This document shows positions 1-8,940 of a stretch of 64,000 nt of DNA, one piece after another. Origin of the DNA: a virus; IMG/VR virus record IMGVR_UViG_3300025896_001356, positions 1 through 64,000 of that record; one strand, written 5' to 3'. Under the pieces are notes generated by a model, which was given only the letters and a program-made list of their open reading frames with translations, made no database searches and was not told where the DNA came from. Within the stretch, counting starts at the first letter, position 1. Each line of letters opens with the position of its first letter. Made by a program: the position numbers and the translations under genes.

Positions 1-155
1 AGCGAATTAGCTTTTGGGGCGATCGCAGTGCTCTTATTGGTCAATTGGTTGAAGTAAGAGCTGACGCTATTACACAGAATCAAGACGGCACTTACAGTTT
101 GCGCTTTCCACGCTTCAAAGGCTTCCGTGGCTTTGTAGCAGGCGAGAAACTATGA
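1..155 (+). CDS. ATP-dependent DNA ligase, C-terminal end (partial)
   Basis: The open frame enters from the left edge and ends at TGA 153-155, so only about 50 C-terminal residues are visible. They read as the OB-fold end of an ATP-dependent DNA ligase: a GQLVEVRADAIT strand, then the motif VI-like stretch SLRFPRFKGFR, where the basic residues contact the ATP phosphates in this family. The enzyme would seal nicks in replicating phage DNA. The catalytic lysine motif lies outside the window, so the call rests on the C-terminal motif only. The stop codon overlaps the next start (ATGA). Confidence 0.72.
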   Translation, partial: RISFWGDRSALIGQLVEVRADAITQNQDGTYSLRFPRFKGFRGFVAGEKL

Positions 156-397
156 TCATGAACGAAACATTGATTCGACAGCTTGTGGAGCAAAATGAAC
201 GCATTGCAAATCTGTACAACATTGGTCCGGTACAACGTGCAGAAGTAGAACAATTTGTTGAATCGATTGTTAAAGAAGCAATCGAGAAGATTGAATCTAA
301 CTATGTGGCAATGGTCGGAACTTATCCAGGTGCTCACAATTCAGCAATCAGGAAATGTGTAGTTACTGTGAAAGAGCACTTTGGCGTAGAAGAATAA
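152..397 (+). CDS. Small protein of unknown function (81 aa)
   Basis: Starts by ATGA overlap with the ligase stop; a second in-frame ATG at 158 is equally possible. The product is mostly predicted helix with alternating charged residues and no Cys pair or membrane segment. I do not recognise a family. Overlap with the ligase suggests translational coupling and a place in the replication operon. Confidence 0.6.
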   Translation: MIMNETLIRQLVEQNERIANLYNIGPVQRAEVEQFVESIVKEAIEKIESNYVAMVGTYPGAHNSAIRKCVVTVKEHFGVEE

Positions 398-398
398 T

Positions 399-662
399 AT
401 GTTTAATTTTGACTTATCATTGCGTAATCCATTTAGCAAACGCTTCAAGCTATTATCTGGTAAAAGTGGTACCTTGCTTTCAAACAAAGCATGGGAAGCC
501 AATGTATATGCAACTAACACAATTGTTAAATTTAGCATTGCCATTACCACAAGATCTGATCACGCTGGCCTAAACATTTATATTGGCCTTATTGGGTTTG
601 AATACGAATTTCATTTTTACGATACTCGACACTGGTGCTATAAAACCGACAGCTGGGAGTAA
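399..662 (+). CDS. Small protein of unknown function (87 aa)
   Basis: The frame opens two bases after the preceding stop and encodes an aromatic-rich protein. The C-terminal half looks like alternating beta strands (YIGLIGFEYEFHFYDTRHW). No catalytic motif is seen. Tight spacing and the plus-strand direction shared with its neighbours support it as a real gene. Confidence 0.55.
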   Translation: MFNFDLSLRNPFSKRFKLLSGKSGTLLSNKAWEANVYATNTIVKFSIAITTRSDHAGLNIYIGLIGFEYEFHFYDTRHWCYKTDSWE

Positions 663-718
663 GTTCGAGTAGCTGTCTGCATTAGGTATGCATATATACA
701 CAAAACAGGAATATTATC

Positions 719-883
719 ATGTCAAAGGTAGTTGTAGAATTTTACAAGATTGTTGACGGTGCAATTGCACCTGTCCAAGTCCGAACCGAAGAATGTTACG
801 ATGAAATTGAAGCTGATACATTAGTCGAACAAGAATGCCATATGTACGATATGGTTAAGATCGTTCCTGCAAACTCTAAATAA
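719..883 (+). CDS. Small acidic protein of unknown function (54 aa)
   Basis: A 54-codon frame starting MSKVVVEFYKIVDG, with AGGA about 8 nt upstream of the ATG (ACAGGAATATTATC). It is acidic in its second half and has no motif I know. It fills the gap between the 399 gene and the DUF3307 gene and ends 6 nt before the latter. Confidence 0.5.
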   Translation: MSKVVVEFYKIVDGAIAPVQVRTEECYDEIEADTLVEQECHMYDMVKIVPANSK

Positions 884-889
884 ATTATC

Positions 890-1249
890 ATGCTACTATA
901 CGAAGCTGCTCTCATATTGCTTTTGATTAAGCATTGGTATATTGATTTTGTAATGCAAACTCCTCGCATGGTAGAGGAAAAAGGCCAGTACGGTAAGTGG
1001 TACGGCATCTTGCATAGCTTGCAACATGGTATCGCTACCTTTGCTATTTTTGCATTAGGTGGCCTGCAACTTGCTGCAATCCTTGCAGTAATTGACTTTG
1101 TTACACACTATCATATTGACTGGATTAAAATGAACTATGGTAACAGAGATATTACAACTCCGCAGTTCTGGAATCATCTTGGCATGGATCAGCTGGCACA
1201 TCAGTTAGTTTATATCACAATCGTTTCTGTCTTTGTTCGCCTGGCATGA
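890..1249 (+). CDS. DUF3307-like integral membrane protein
   Basis: 119 aa with three or four hydrophobic segments and the pattern typical of DUF3307: KHWYIDFVMQTPRMVEEKG near the N terminus, then HSLQHG, then DFVTHYHIDW. The conserved His and Asp residues near membrane faces are the family hallmark. The biochemical role is unknown. It occurs in phages and bacteria and probably sits in the host inner membrane. It is the last gene before the radical SAM cluster, 30 nt upstream of it. Confidence 0.65.
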   Translation: MLLYEAALILLLIKHWYIDFVMQTPRMVEEKGQYGKWYGILHSLQHGIATFAIFALGGLQLAAILAVIDFVTHYHIDWIKMNYGNRDITTPQFWNHLGMDQLAHQLVYITIVSVFVRLA

Positions 1250-1279
1250 TAAGTAAAGTGAAAATTACACAAGTTGCCA

Positions 1280-2932
1280 ATGAATATATTTGAAAAAGCA
1301 TTACAAAAACAAACCCCAATACCAGTTGCAAAAAAAGAAATCAAGTTAAGCCCGCGTAAGAATTACGGGTATACTGAATACTTTCAAAAAGCAGAGGTTA
1401 TGCGAGATCGCCTCGGAGAAGTTAGCACCAGCATGTGCCTGGCCAAGTGGTTGCAAGTTAGTATCAATTTGGCCAATGGAACTACGCAAAGTTGTTACCA
1501 TCCGCCAGTACACGCAATTCCACTATTAGAGTTACAGGCCAACCCCAGCGCATTACATAATACAAAATTTAAGAAAGCTGAACGAGCATTGATGCTGGAT
1601 GGCAAACGGCCAAGTGGCTGCGACTATTGCTGGAAGGTCGAAGATGCAGTAACAGAATATGATTCGAGTCATCTATCCGATCGTCATTATAAGTCAAGCG
1701 AGTTTTGGGCAGAACCTTATCTCGAAGAAGTAGTAAGCCAGCCAGCAGACTTTAATATCGTCCCTCGCTACGTTGAAGTAAATTTTAATCAAGCATGCAA
1801 TTTTAAGTGCATGTATTGCAGCCCGCATATTAGTTCAGCTTGGCAAGATGAGATTGAAGAACACGGCCCTTACAAATTAGAGCATACTGAACACAATAAT
1901 CTAAAATCATTGAAAGCTGCTGGGTATATGCCCATTGTTGCAGCCAGTAAAGATAATCCATATGTAACAGCATTTTGGAAATGGTGGCCAACAATTTATC
2001 GCAACTTGCGGGTATTCCGTATGACCGGTGGTGAGCCATTGATGGATAAGAATACCTTTAAGGTACTTGACTATGTAAATGAAAATCCGCACGGACAGTT
2101 GGAACTCAGTATAACCAGCAATATGTGCCCGCCTGATCAAAAGCTATTGGACAAGTTTATCAAACAAGTACAGGCACTTGAAGTAATTCGCACATACGAA
2201 GATAAAGACAACTTTAATGAGTTCTCAGGCAACAACTGGTATGTTGACAAAGGCTTCAAGCACTTTTGGTTATATGTAAGCGTAGACTCTGTTGGTGCGC
2301 AGGCAGAGTACATGCGTACAGGTCTTGACTACAATCGCATGATGGATAATGTACGAAGGTTTCTAAACGAAACACGGTATACTACTGTTAGCTTTATCAA
2401 TACATTCAACATTCTGTCCATTCCAGGTCTGAAGCAGTATTTGCAAATGGTATTGGATTTGCGTAAAGAGTTTGGCAGTGATGCACAGACAGAATTTGAA
2501 ATTGCTCCAGTTTCAACAGAACATGAAATCGCAAACGGCATTGAGCATAAGCAATATAAACAGAAAAAGTTCCAGCGTATATTTTTGGATATACCGTTAC
2601 TAAAGTTCCCATCCTGGTTTGATTCACAGAATGCAGGGCAGTGGGGAATAGATATTGTAGAAGATTGCGTTAAGTTTATGGAAGAAAATGTGCAAGCGAA
2701 GGATTATCATCTAACGTTCGAAGGCTTTAAACCGCACGAGATCCTTAAACTAAAACGCAATTTGACTATTATGAAAGAAACTGCGGCAATTGAAACTCTT
2801 GATGCAAATAAGCGCAAGTTTGCACAGTTTATCGAAGAATACGATCATCGTAGAGACACCAAGTTTGAAACAGTATTTCCCGAGATGGTGGAATACTACG
2901 ACGAGTGTAAGTCGTTAAATAACAGATATTAA
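1280..2932 (+). CDS. Radical SAM protein 1, N-terminal four-Cys domain, subtype A
   Basis: 550 aa from ATG 1280; a TTG at 1274 would add two residues. The radical SAM core shows CNFKCMYC (C173, C177, C180), the CX3CX2C ligands of the [4Fe-4S] cluster that cleaves SAM, and a GGEP SAM-binding motif near residue 250. Upstream sits a second Cys set, CLAKW (C53), SCYHPP (C72) and GCDYCW (C114, C117). This fits an N-terminal twitch/SPASM-like auxiliary cluster domain. A long C-terminal half of unknown structure follows. First and longest of eight related genes; substrate unknown. Confidence 0.88.
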   Translation: MNIFEKALQKQTPIPVAKKEIKLSPRKNYGYTEYFQKAEVMRDRLGEVSTSMCLAKWLQVSINLANGTTQSCYHPPVHAIPLLELQANPSALHNTKFKKAERALMLDGKRPSGCDYCWKVEDAVTEYDSSHLSDRHYKSSEFWAEPYLEEVVSQPADFNIVPRYVEVNFNQACNFKCMYCSPHISSAWQDEIEEHGPYKLEHTEHNNLKSLKAAGYMPIVAASKDNPYVTAFWKWWPTIYRNLRVFRMTGGEPLMDKNTFKVLDYVNENPHGQLELSITSNMCPPDQKLLDKFIKQVQALEVIRTYEDKDNFNEFSGNNWYVDKGFKHFWLYVSVDSVGAQAEYMRTGLDYNRMMDNVRRFLNETRYTTVSFINTFNILSIPGLKQYLQMVLDLRKEFGSDAQTEFEIAPVSTEHEIANGIEHKQYKQKKFQRIFLDIPLLKFPSWFDSQNAGQWGIDIVEDCVKFMEENVQAKDYHLTFEGFKPHEILKLKRNLTIMKETAAIETLDANKRKFAQFIEEYDHRRDTKFETVFPEMVEYYDECKSLNNRY

Positions 2933-2945
2933 AAACAGGAATACT

Positions 2946-4481
2946 ATGCCAAAAAAACATAACGAAACATTTGCCCAATATAAAATTAGAATGGTTGACT
3001 CAACAAGCGATAGCTTTTGTGCAGCCAAGTGGCTCAACGCCACAATCTGGTTAGGCAATGGACAAACAACCAGCTGCCACCATCCATTGGGACATCAGAT
3101 TGATGCAGCTGAATTAGAAACTAACCCATCTGCAATTCACAATACTCCGCATAAGAAACTTATGCGCAAGATGATGCAAGAAGGTACACGTCCACAAGAG
3201 TGCGAGTACTGCTGGAAGATTGAAGATATTGGCCGTGAAAACATCAGCGATCGTGTTTACAAGACAGCCGTGTTCAAAGACGAAGATGTTATTGCAGCGG
3301 CAACTACACACTGGCAACATGACACAATGCTAAAGACATTGGAAGTATCGTTTGATCGTACTTGTAATTTCTCTTGCTCATACTGCAACCCATCGTTCAG
3401 TACCAGCTGGGTAAAGGACATCAAGAAGTTTGGCCCATATCGCAACATCAATGGTGATTCGCGTAGCCACTTCATCAATGCTGCTGACCATGCAATTCCT
3501 ATTGCAGATGAAACTAATCCGTACATCAAAGCATTTTGGCGCTGGTGGGATGAAGGACTATCTGACAGCTTAGATGAGATTCGTATCACAGGCGGCGAGC
3601 CACTTATGGCCCCAGGTGTATGGAAGCTGATGGATTGGTTCAAGAACAATCAAGAACGTTCTACTCGTCCAGACGGCAGCGTATTACGTTATGCCATCAA
3701 CAGTAACCTAGTGCCCAAAGATGACCTAATGGACAAGTTCATTGAGATGAGTAAGTTTGTGCCGCACATGGAAGTATACACCAGTAATGAAAGCGTTGGC
3801 GCACACAGCGAATACATTCGCGATGGTATGGTCTACAGCAAGTGGAAAGAGAATCTACATCGCTTGCACACAGAAGGCAATATTAAAAAGACACACATGA
3901 TGATGACCATCAACAGTTTGTGTCTTGCAAGTATTGTTGAATTCATGGACGAGATCTTAGAGTTTAAGCGCGAACACAAGACTGTATATCCCACAATGAG
4001 CTTGAACATTTTACGATTCCCGTCGTTCCAATCATGTGCTATGTTGCCAACCAGCATTCGTCAACTATACAAGAACAAGTTACAGACATGGTTAGATGAT
4101 CAGATTGCCCGGGATGAAAAAGTTGACTTTATGGGCAATGGCAACATGTGGCCTATCCTAACTCCAATTGAACGTGAACAGGTACAGCGCCTGATTGACT
4201 ATCTTGATGTTATTAAAACTCCGCACAAGAACGTTAAGGACATGGCACAGCAACACTTGGACTTTAAAAACTTCTATACACAATACGATGTGCGCCGTGG
4301 TAAAGACTTCTGTGCCACATTCCCCGAAGAGTTTGTAAACTGGTACAACAGTATTGAAACACCAGTACCGACACGTGACGAAATCCTGGCTGGGACTTAT
4401 AGCGATGAAACCGGAGGCATTCCCGATCATCCACCAGAAGATCCAAGTAAGGAAGAATTCTTTAACCCGGATCTACAATGA
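2946..4481 (+). CDS. Radical SAM protein 2, subtype A
   Basis: 511 aa with an AGGA site before the ATG. It has the subtype A N-terminal Cys set CAAKW (C25), SCHHP (C44), CEYCW (C86, C89), followed by a KIED...SDR linker. Radical SAM ligands are CNFSCSYC (C140, C144, C147) and the SAM motif is ITGGEPL. It is a clear paralogue of radical SAM protein 1, sharing NPSAIHNTPHKK and RPQECEYCW. The C terminus is a charged, Pro-rich tail. Its last 4 bases overlap the next gene (ATGA). Confidence 0.88.
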   Translation: MPKKHNETFAQYKIRMVDSTSDSFCAAKWLNATIWLGNGQTTSCHHPLGHQIDAAELETNPSAIHNTPHKKLMRKMMQEGTRPQECEYCWKIEDIGRENISDRVYKTAVFKDEDVIAAATTHWQHDTMLKTLEVSFDRTCNFSCSYCNPSFSTSWVKDIKKFGPYRNINGDSRSHFINAADHAIPIADETNPYIKAFWRWWDEGLSDSLDEIRITGGEPLMAPGVWKLMDWFKNNQERSTRPDGSVLRYAINSNLVPKDDLMDKFIEMSKFVPHMEVYTSNESVGAHSEYIRDGMVYSKWKENLHRLHTEGNIKKTHMMMTINSLCLASIVEFMDEILEFKREHKTVYPTMSLNILRFPSFQSCAMLPTSIRQLYKNKLQTWLDDQIARDEKVDFMGNGNMWPILTPIEREQVQRLIDYLDVIKTPHKNVKDMAQQHLDFKNFYTQYDVRRGKDFCATFPEEFVNWYNSIETPVPTRDEILAGTYSDETGGIPDHPPEDPSKEEFFNPDLQ

Positions 4482-5869
4482 GCAAAATAATCCCAATCTG
4501 GGGTGATAATGCTCGTGTACATGCAGATAGTCCTAATAAGACATTCTGCATGGCGCCCTGGCGCCACACTTACATTAGCCCACAAAGCGAACGCAGAATG
4601 TGTTGCGCAAGCCGTGAGGAACACTCATTCCAAAAGCAATACATCGATGCTACCAACGACAAAGCCTACGGCGAAGTTTCTGACAGCAAGACTGCATTAG
4701 CAGATTACAATCCAGTTTCTTTAAAAGAACATTGGAACAGTGATTACATGAAAGACATTCGCGTTAAGCTGATGGCTGGCGAAACTATTCCACAGTGTGA
4801 CGTATGCAACAATAATTTGCTTATGGAAGGTAGTTACCGCGGCTGGTTCACAGGTGTGCTATTCCGTGATCAAATTGAAGAAGCTTTCGCTAAAACTGAC
4901 GAGACTGGTTACACCACAATGGAGCCAGTTAGCTTTGACTATCGCTTCAGTAACCTATGCAACTTCAAATGCCGTATGTGTGGCGAACAGTTAAGCAGTA
5001 GCTGGGAAGTCGAAAAGAAAGTACACAAGCTCTGGACTCCAAAAGATCAACCGTTTATGGTGCCTGAAATTAAGAGTGCAATGCAAGACTTTCAAACTAC
5101 AGTGGTAGAACCAGAGTTTAAGGATGCAGTTACTCGTGGTATCATTGAGGAAATGTATTGGGTAGGCGGCGAGCCATTGATGTACGATATCCATTGGTGG
5201 ACACTTGAAGAAATGCTTCGTAATGGCAGTGCTGACAAGTGCTATATGCGTTATAACAGCAATCTAAGTCGTGTGCAGTTTGGAAATAAAAATCTGTTTG
5301 ATTACCTTCCCAAGTACAAAGACTGGATGATGTGCGCAAGTATAGACGGCACAGGTGACATTGTGGAATACATTCGTACAGGTATCAACTGGAACGAATG
5401 GCTTGCTAACTTCAAAGAAGGTGTCGGCTTACCAGGCGGGCAAGATAAGATGAAGTTAGATCTTACTATTACTGCCCCGGGTATGTTTTCTCTACGGGAC
5501 TTGTTTGATCTGAGTTTAGAACTCAATGTAGAGATCATTACTAAGATTACGTTTGCATTTCATGCTGACATTATGTGGACGCCAATGAGCTGGCCGCGTC
5601 ATATCTTAAATCGTCATATTGAAGAATTGATTGCATACATGAGACCATTGGCAGGATCAAAGCAACAAAGTCTTATCACAGCATTAGAGTCAATGCGTGA
5701 TAGTAGACAAACACACAAAGAAGCGTATCCAGATACATTTGCTACAGCAGCTAAGAATGGTAAAGGATGGGTTACGCAGTTAGAAACAATCCGCAAGGAT
5801 GTTAAAACAACTATGTCTTCTATCTACTCTGCTGATCCAGAGTTGCAGGCCTGGTGGGATAACATATGA
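4478..5869 (+). CDS. Radical SAM protein 3, subtype B1
   Basis: 463 aa. The N-terminal set differs from subtype A: CMAPWRH (C24), a vicinal pair MCCAS (C42, C43), then CDVC (C107, C110). The radical SAM triad is CNFKCRMC (C161, C165, C168), followed by a VGGEPL motif. About 50 residues separate the auxiliary Cys set from the core. It most resembles the gene at 11420 (SNLCNFKCRMCG versus NNLCNLSCRTCG, then S-x-x-W). Coupled on both sides by ATGA overlaps, so it is probably made at a fixed ratio with its neighbours. Confidence 0.87.
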   Translation: MSKIIPIWGDNARVHADSPNKTFCMAPWRHTYISPQSERRMCCASREEHSFQKQYIDATNDKAYGEVSDSKTALADYNPVSLKEHWNSDYMKDIRVKLMAGETIPQCDVCNNNLLMEGSYRGWFTGVLFRDQIEEAFAKTDETGYTTMEPVSFDYRFSNLCNFKCRMCGEQLSSSWEVEKKVHKLWTPKDQPFMVPEIKSAMQDFQTTVVEPEFKDAVTRGIIEEMYWVGGEPLMYDIHWWTLEEMLRNGSADKCYMRYNSNLSRVQFGNKNLFDYLPKYKDWMMCASIDGTGDIVEYIRTGINWNEWLANFKEGVGLPGGQDKMKLDLTITAPGMFSLRDLFDLSLELNVEIITKITFAFHADIMWTPMSWPRHILNRHIEELIAYMRPLAGSKQQSLITALESMRDSRQTHKEAYPDTFATAAKNGKGWVTQLETIRKDVKTTMSSIYSADPELQAWWDNI

Positions 5870-7056
5870 GCAAGACATTATGTGTCTTGCCATGGATGCA
5901 CTTGGCAAGTCACCCCAATGGTGGCCAAAGCCTATGCTGCCGTAGCAATCATACAGATGCAGTCAGCTGGGCAATGAAACCTGGCACTACACTTCCTCAG
6001 ACATTTGAGGATGCTACATTGCTCGAGATGTCAAACAGCGAAACATTTGTAAGAGTGCGTGAGCAGATGATTGCTGGCGAACAGCCTGTAGAATGCGAAG
6101 GCTGCTGGAAGGATGAAGCAGCAGGTATTCCAAGCAAGCGAGAATATGAAAACCAACGTTGGCAACATATCATTCCCGAGCTTGAGCAAACAGCAGTACT
6201 AAGCAAACCAAACTATCGTTATGTGGAACTACGATTGGGCAATGTGTGCAACAATGCCTGCGTAACTTGCAATAGCTTTAGCAGCAGTAAATGGTATGCA
6301 GACGAAGTTAAGATCTCTAAGGACTTGCCTTGGTTTAAGTTGCGACCAATGGAAAACTTTAAGTGGCATGATCGCCCGGCGTTTTACGAAGAGCTTGCAA
6401 CATTAAGCAATGATGTAGAAGAAATATATATCAACGGTGGTGAGCCAACGCTTATCAAAGCACACTTTGGTTACCTTGAAAGTCTTATTAAGAGCGGTCA
6501 AGCTGCTAACGTACATCTTGTTTATAGTTTAAACATGATGGACATTCCTGACAAGCTAACAGCATTATGGGAACACTTTAAACGTGTCACTGTAAATTGT
6601 AGCGTGGACGATATTGGTGAACGCAATTTTTATATTCGTTGGCCAAGCGTATGGGAAGATACAGTTCGTAGTATAAGGAAATTAGATTCAATACACACAG
6701 TCGAGTGGCACGTGACGCAAACTGTAAGCATCTATAATATCTTTAGTGTAGATGAACTTGACGCATGGCTACGTAATAACTTTGACAAGTCAACTACACA
6801 TAATTATGTACTGTATCCCGAACATCTAAGTTTAGCTGCAATACCCAACAATGTCAAAGATCAATTGCGATGGAAGTATCAAAATTCGTTTAACGAAGAT
6901 AAACGCAACGAGCTGATGGCAAAGTTAGACATGCCGTATCGTCCAGAGCTAACTATACAAGCGAAGGAGTTTGTTGAAGCTCTTGATCGCAGCCGTAATT
7001 TAGATTATAAAAATTACGTACCTGAATTAGGAAAGATATTAAATGGAACAAGTTGA
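5866..7056 (+). CDS. Radical SAM protein 4, subtype B2
   Basis: 396 aa. N-terminal Cys set: CVLPWMH (C6), SLCCRS (C24, C25), CEGC (C77, C80), then WKDEAAGIPSKR. Radical SAM ligands are CNNACVTC (C128, C132, C135), and INGGEP is the SAM motif. Closest in layout to the gene at 10175, which has CWVDEKNGFKSKR at the same place. The 3' end overlaps the methyltransferase start by 14 bases. No substrate can be inferred. Confidence 0.86.
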   Translation: MSKTLCVLPWMHLASHPNGGQSLCCRSNHTDAVSWAMKPGTTLPQTFEDATLLEMSNSETFVRVREQMIAGEQPVECEGCWKDEAAGIPSKREYENQRWQHIIPELEQTAVLSKPNYRYVELRLGNVCNNACVTCNSFSSSKWYADEVKISKDLPWFKLRPMENFKWHDRPAFYEELATLSNDVEEIYINGGEPTLIKAHFGYLESLIKSGQAANVHLVYSLNMMDIPDKLTALWEHFKRVTVNCSVDDIGERNFYIRWPSVWEDTVRSIRKLDSIHTVEWHVTQTVSIYNIFSVDELDAWLRNNFDKSTTHNYVLYPEHLSLAAIPNNVKDQLRWKYQNSFNEDKRNELMAKLDMPYRPELTIQAKEFVEALDRSRNLDYKNYVPELGKILNGTS

Positions 7057-7654
7057 TAAAAATGATTACAACCAGGAGCCAATTTCGTGGCAACAGTATC
7101 TTGATGAGATTGGACCACTCTTCAGATTCTGTACAAATGCAACAGTATTAGAAATTGGGCCATATTATGGACATCATACTAAACTCATTGAGACTTTTGG
7201 TCCCGAAGCAATTACGTTAGTTGAAAACAATGCAGATGCAGTTAACGTATTACGTCAAAGATTCGAACATGAGATTATACATGCTGACATAAACGATTTT
7301 CTTAAAGTAAATCGACATTTTGATGTTGTAGTTTGTTGCGGAGTATTGTATCATTTGCATTCGCCTGTGCATCTATTGGAGTTAATTGTTAACATGTCAA
7401 CCCCAAAAATTGTAATATTAGAATCAGTTAATGTGTCAACTATTGAAATGACTGTTGAGCCTGACAATAACCCGGGTATGCGATACATTGACGAAAGTTG
7501 GAAATCAGCGAAGTGTAATATGGTGTTGCCATTTAATACAATTATTAGCATTATGAAAACACTTGGGTACAAACTTGCAGACCACCATATGCAAGGTTAT
7601 CCTAACATTATATCTAAACAAAACGTACAATCAGCAGTTTTTATACAACAATGA
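7043..7654 (+). CDS. Class I SAM-dependent methyltransferase
   Basis: 203 aa with a Rossmann-fold methyltransferase layout: motif I VLEIGPYYGHHT near residues 35-46, an acidic residue after the next strand (LVENN), HADINDF, then VVCCGVLYHLHSP near 110. The last resembles the post-motif region of small-molecule and CmoB-like methyltransferases. It splits the radical SAM array into two blocks of four and overlaps genes on both sides, so it very likely acts in the same pathway. Acceptor unknown. Confidence 0.82.
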   Translation: MEQVDKNDYNQEPISWQQYLDEIGPLFRFCTNATVLEIGPYYGHHTKLIETFGPEAITLVENNADAVNVLRQRFEHEIIHADINDFLKVNRHFDVVVCCGVLYHLHSPVHLLELIVNMSTPKIVILESVNVSTIEMTVEPDNNPGMRYIDESWKSAKCNMVLPFNTIISIMKTLGYKLADHHMQGYPNIISKQNVQSAVFIQQ

Positions 7655-8940
7655 CAATTACACAAATACCAATTCAGATTGATCATAGCTTCTGTGCAGC
7701 AAAGTGGCTTATGGTCACCATGCACTTTGGCATGGGCGAGAATCACTCTTGTTATCATCCTCCTATCCATCGTTGGGATTTAGATGATGTCAAAGCTAAC
7801 CCTGGTGCATTGCACAACAGCAAGCACAAGATTAAACAGCGTGAAATGATGCTGACTGGCATCCGTCCCAAGGAATGCAACTACTGCTGGAACATGGAAG
7901 ACATTGATTCCACAGCAGTAAGTGATCGTAAACGTTTTACCAACGAAACCTGGGCAATTGAACGTCGCCAAGAGATATTATCTGCGCCTGCTGACGCCTA
8001 CATTGGTCCAGCACACTTAGAAATATCATTTGCCAACGTATGCAACTTTGCCTGCGCCTACTGTAGTCCAGGTCAAAGTAGTACATGGGAAACGGAAATC
8101 CGTAAACACGGTTCATACCCAATTGAAGATGCGACTGTGCATAAGGATAAAATGCACGATATGATTCCTGAAGATAATAATCCGTACATTGATGCATTTT
8201 GGGAATGGTTGCCGTCGATCTATTCTGGCCTACGTTATCTACGTATTACAGGTGGCGAACCTTTGGCTACTCGTAACTTTATGAAGTTGTTGGACTACGT
8301 TGCAGAGAATCATAACCCTGATTTAACGTTAGTGGTAAACACTAACTTATGTGTGCCTGAAAAGAACTTAGATTTATTCTTTACCAAAGCAACTGCATTA
8401 CTTGAAGCCAAGACTATTAAAGGGCTTGAAGTTTATACCAGTATGGATACATGGGGACCACAAGCCGAGTACATTCGTGACGGATTAGATATTGAGAAGT
8501 GGGAAGCAACTGTTCGTAAGGTCAGTACCACGTTCGGAGTTCCGATTCGAGTCATGGTCACATTTGGATTGCTTAGTGTGTTTAACTTCCAAACCTTTGT
8601 TGAAAAGGTCATAGAAATGCGCTCACAAGGCATAGATATCATGTTTAATTGCTCCAGACTTGTAGATCCTAAGCAGTTTGACCTTAGAATATTGCCTGAC
8701 GAATGCGATCACTACTTTGATGCAGTAAATAATTTTATTGTGGATAATAATGACATTGTTAAGGTAGAAACTGAAACATGGGCAATGGTTTATCAGTTCT
8801 GGAAAGCCAGACACACTACAATGACAGTGATCGAACGTGATCATCGACGGGATCAGTTTGCCAAGTTCACAGCCGAATACGACAAACGTAGAACATTGAA
8901 CTTCAGCGCAACATTTCCGGAGTTGGCAGGATGGATTTAA
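7651..8940 (+). CDS. Radical SAM protein 5, subtype A
   Basis: 429 aa. Subtype A N-terminal set CAAKW (C15), SCYHPP (C34), CNYCW (C76, C79), the shared NPGALHNSKHK stretch, then SDRKR. Radical SAM triad CNFACAYC (C131, C135, C138) followed by SPGQSSTW, and ITGGEPL. Very similar in layout to proteins 1 and 2 but shorter at the C terminus. It starts by ATGA overlap with the methyltransferase. Confidence 0.88.
   Translation: MTITQIPIQIDHSFCAAKWLMVTMHFGMGENHSCYHPPIHRWDLDDVKANPGALHNSKHKIKQREMMLTGIRPKECNYCWNMEDIDSTAVSDRKRFTNETWAIERRQEILSAPADAYIGPAHLEISFANVCNFACAYCSPGQSSTWETEIRKHGSYPIEDATVHKDKMHDMIPEDNNPYIDAFWEWLPSIYSGLRYLRITGGEPLATRNFMKLLDYVAENHNPDLTLVVNTNLCVPEKNLDLFFTKATALLEAKTIKGLEVYTSMDTWGPQAEYIRDGLDIEKWEATVRKVSTTFGVPIRVMVTFGLLSVFNFQTFVEKVIEMRSQGIDIMFNCSRLVDPKQFDLRILPDECDHYFDAVNNFIVDNNDIVKVETETWAMVYQFWKARHTTMTVIERDHRRDQFAKFTAEYDKRRTLNFSATFPELAGWI

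Noticed and set aside
3257-3649. 130-codon minus-strand frame inside radical SAM gene 2
   Set aside because: It lies wholly inside a gene with clear motifs on the other strand and has no ribosome site or partner genes.
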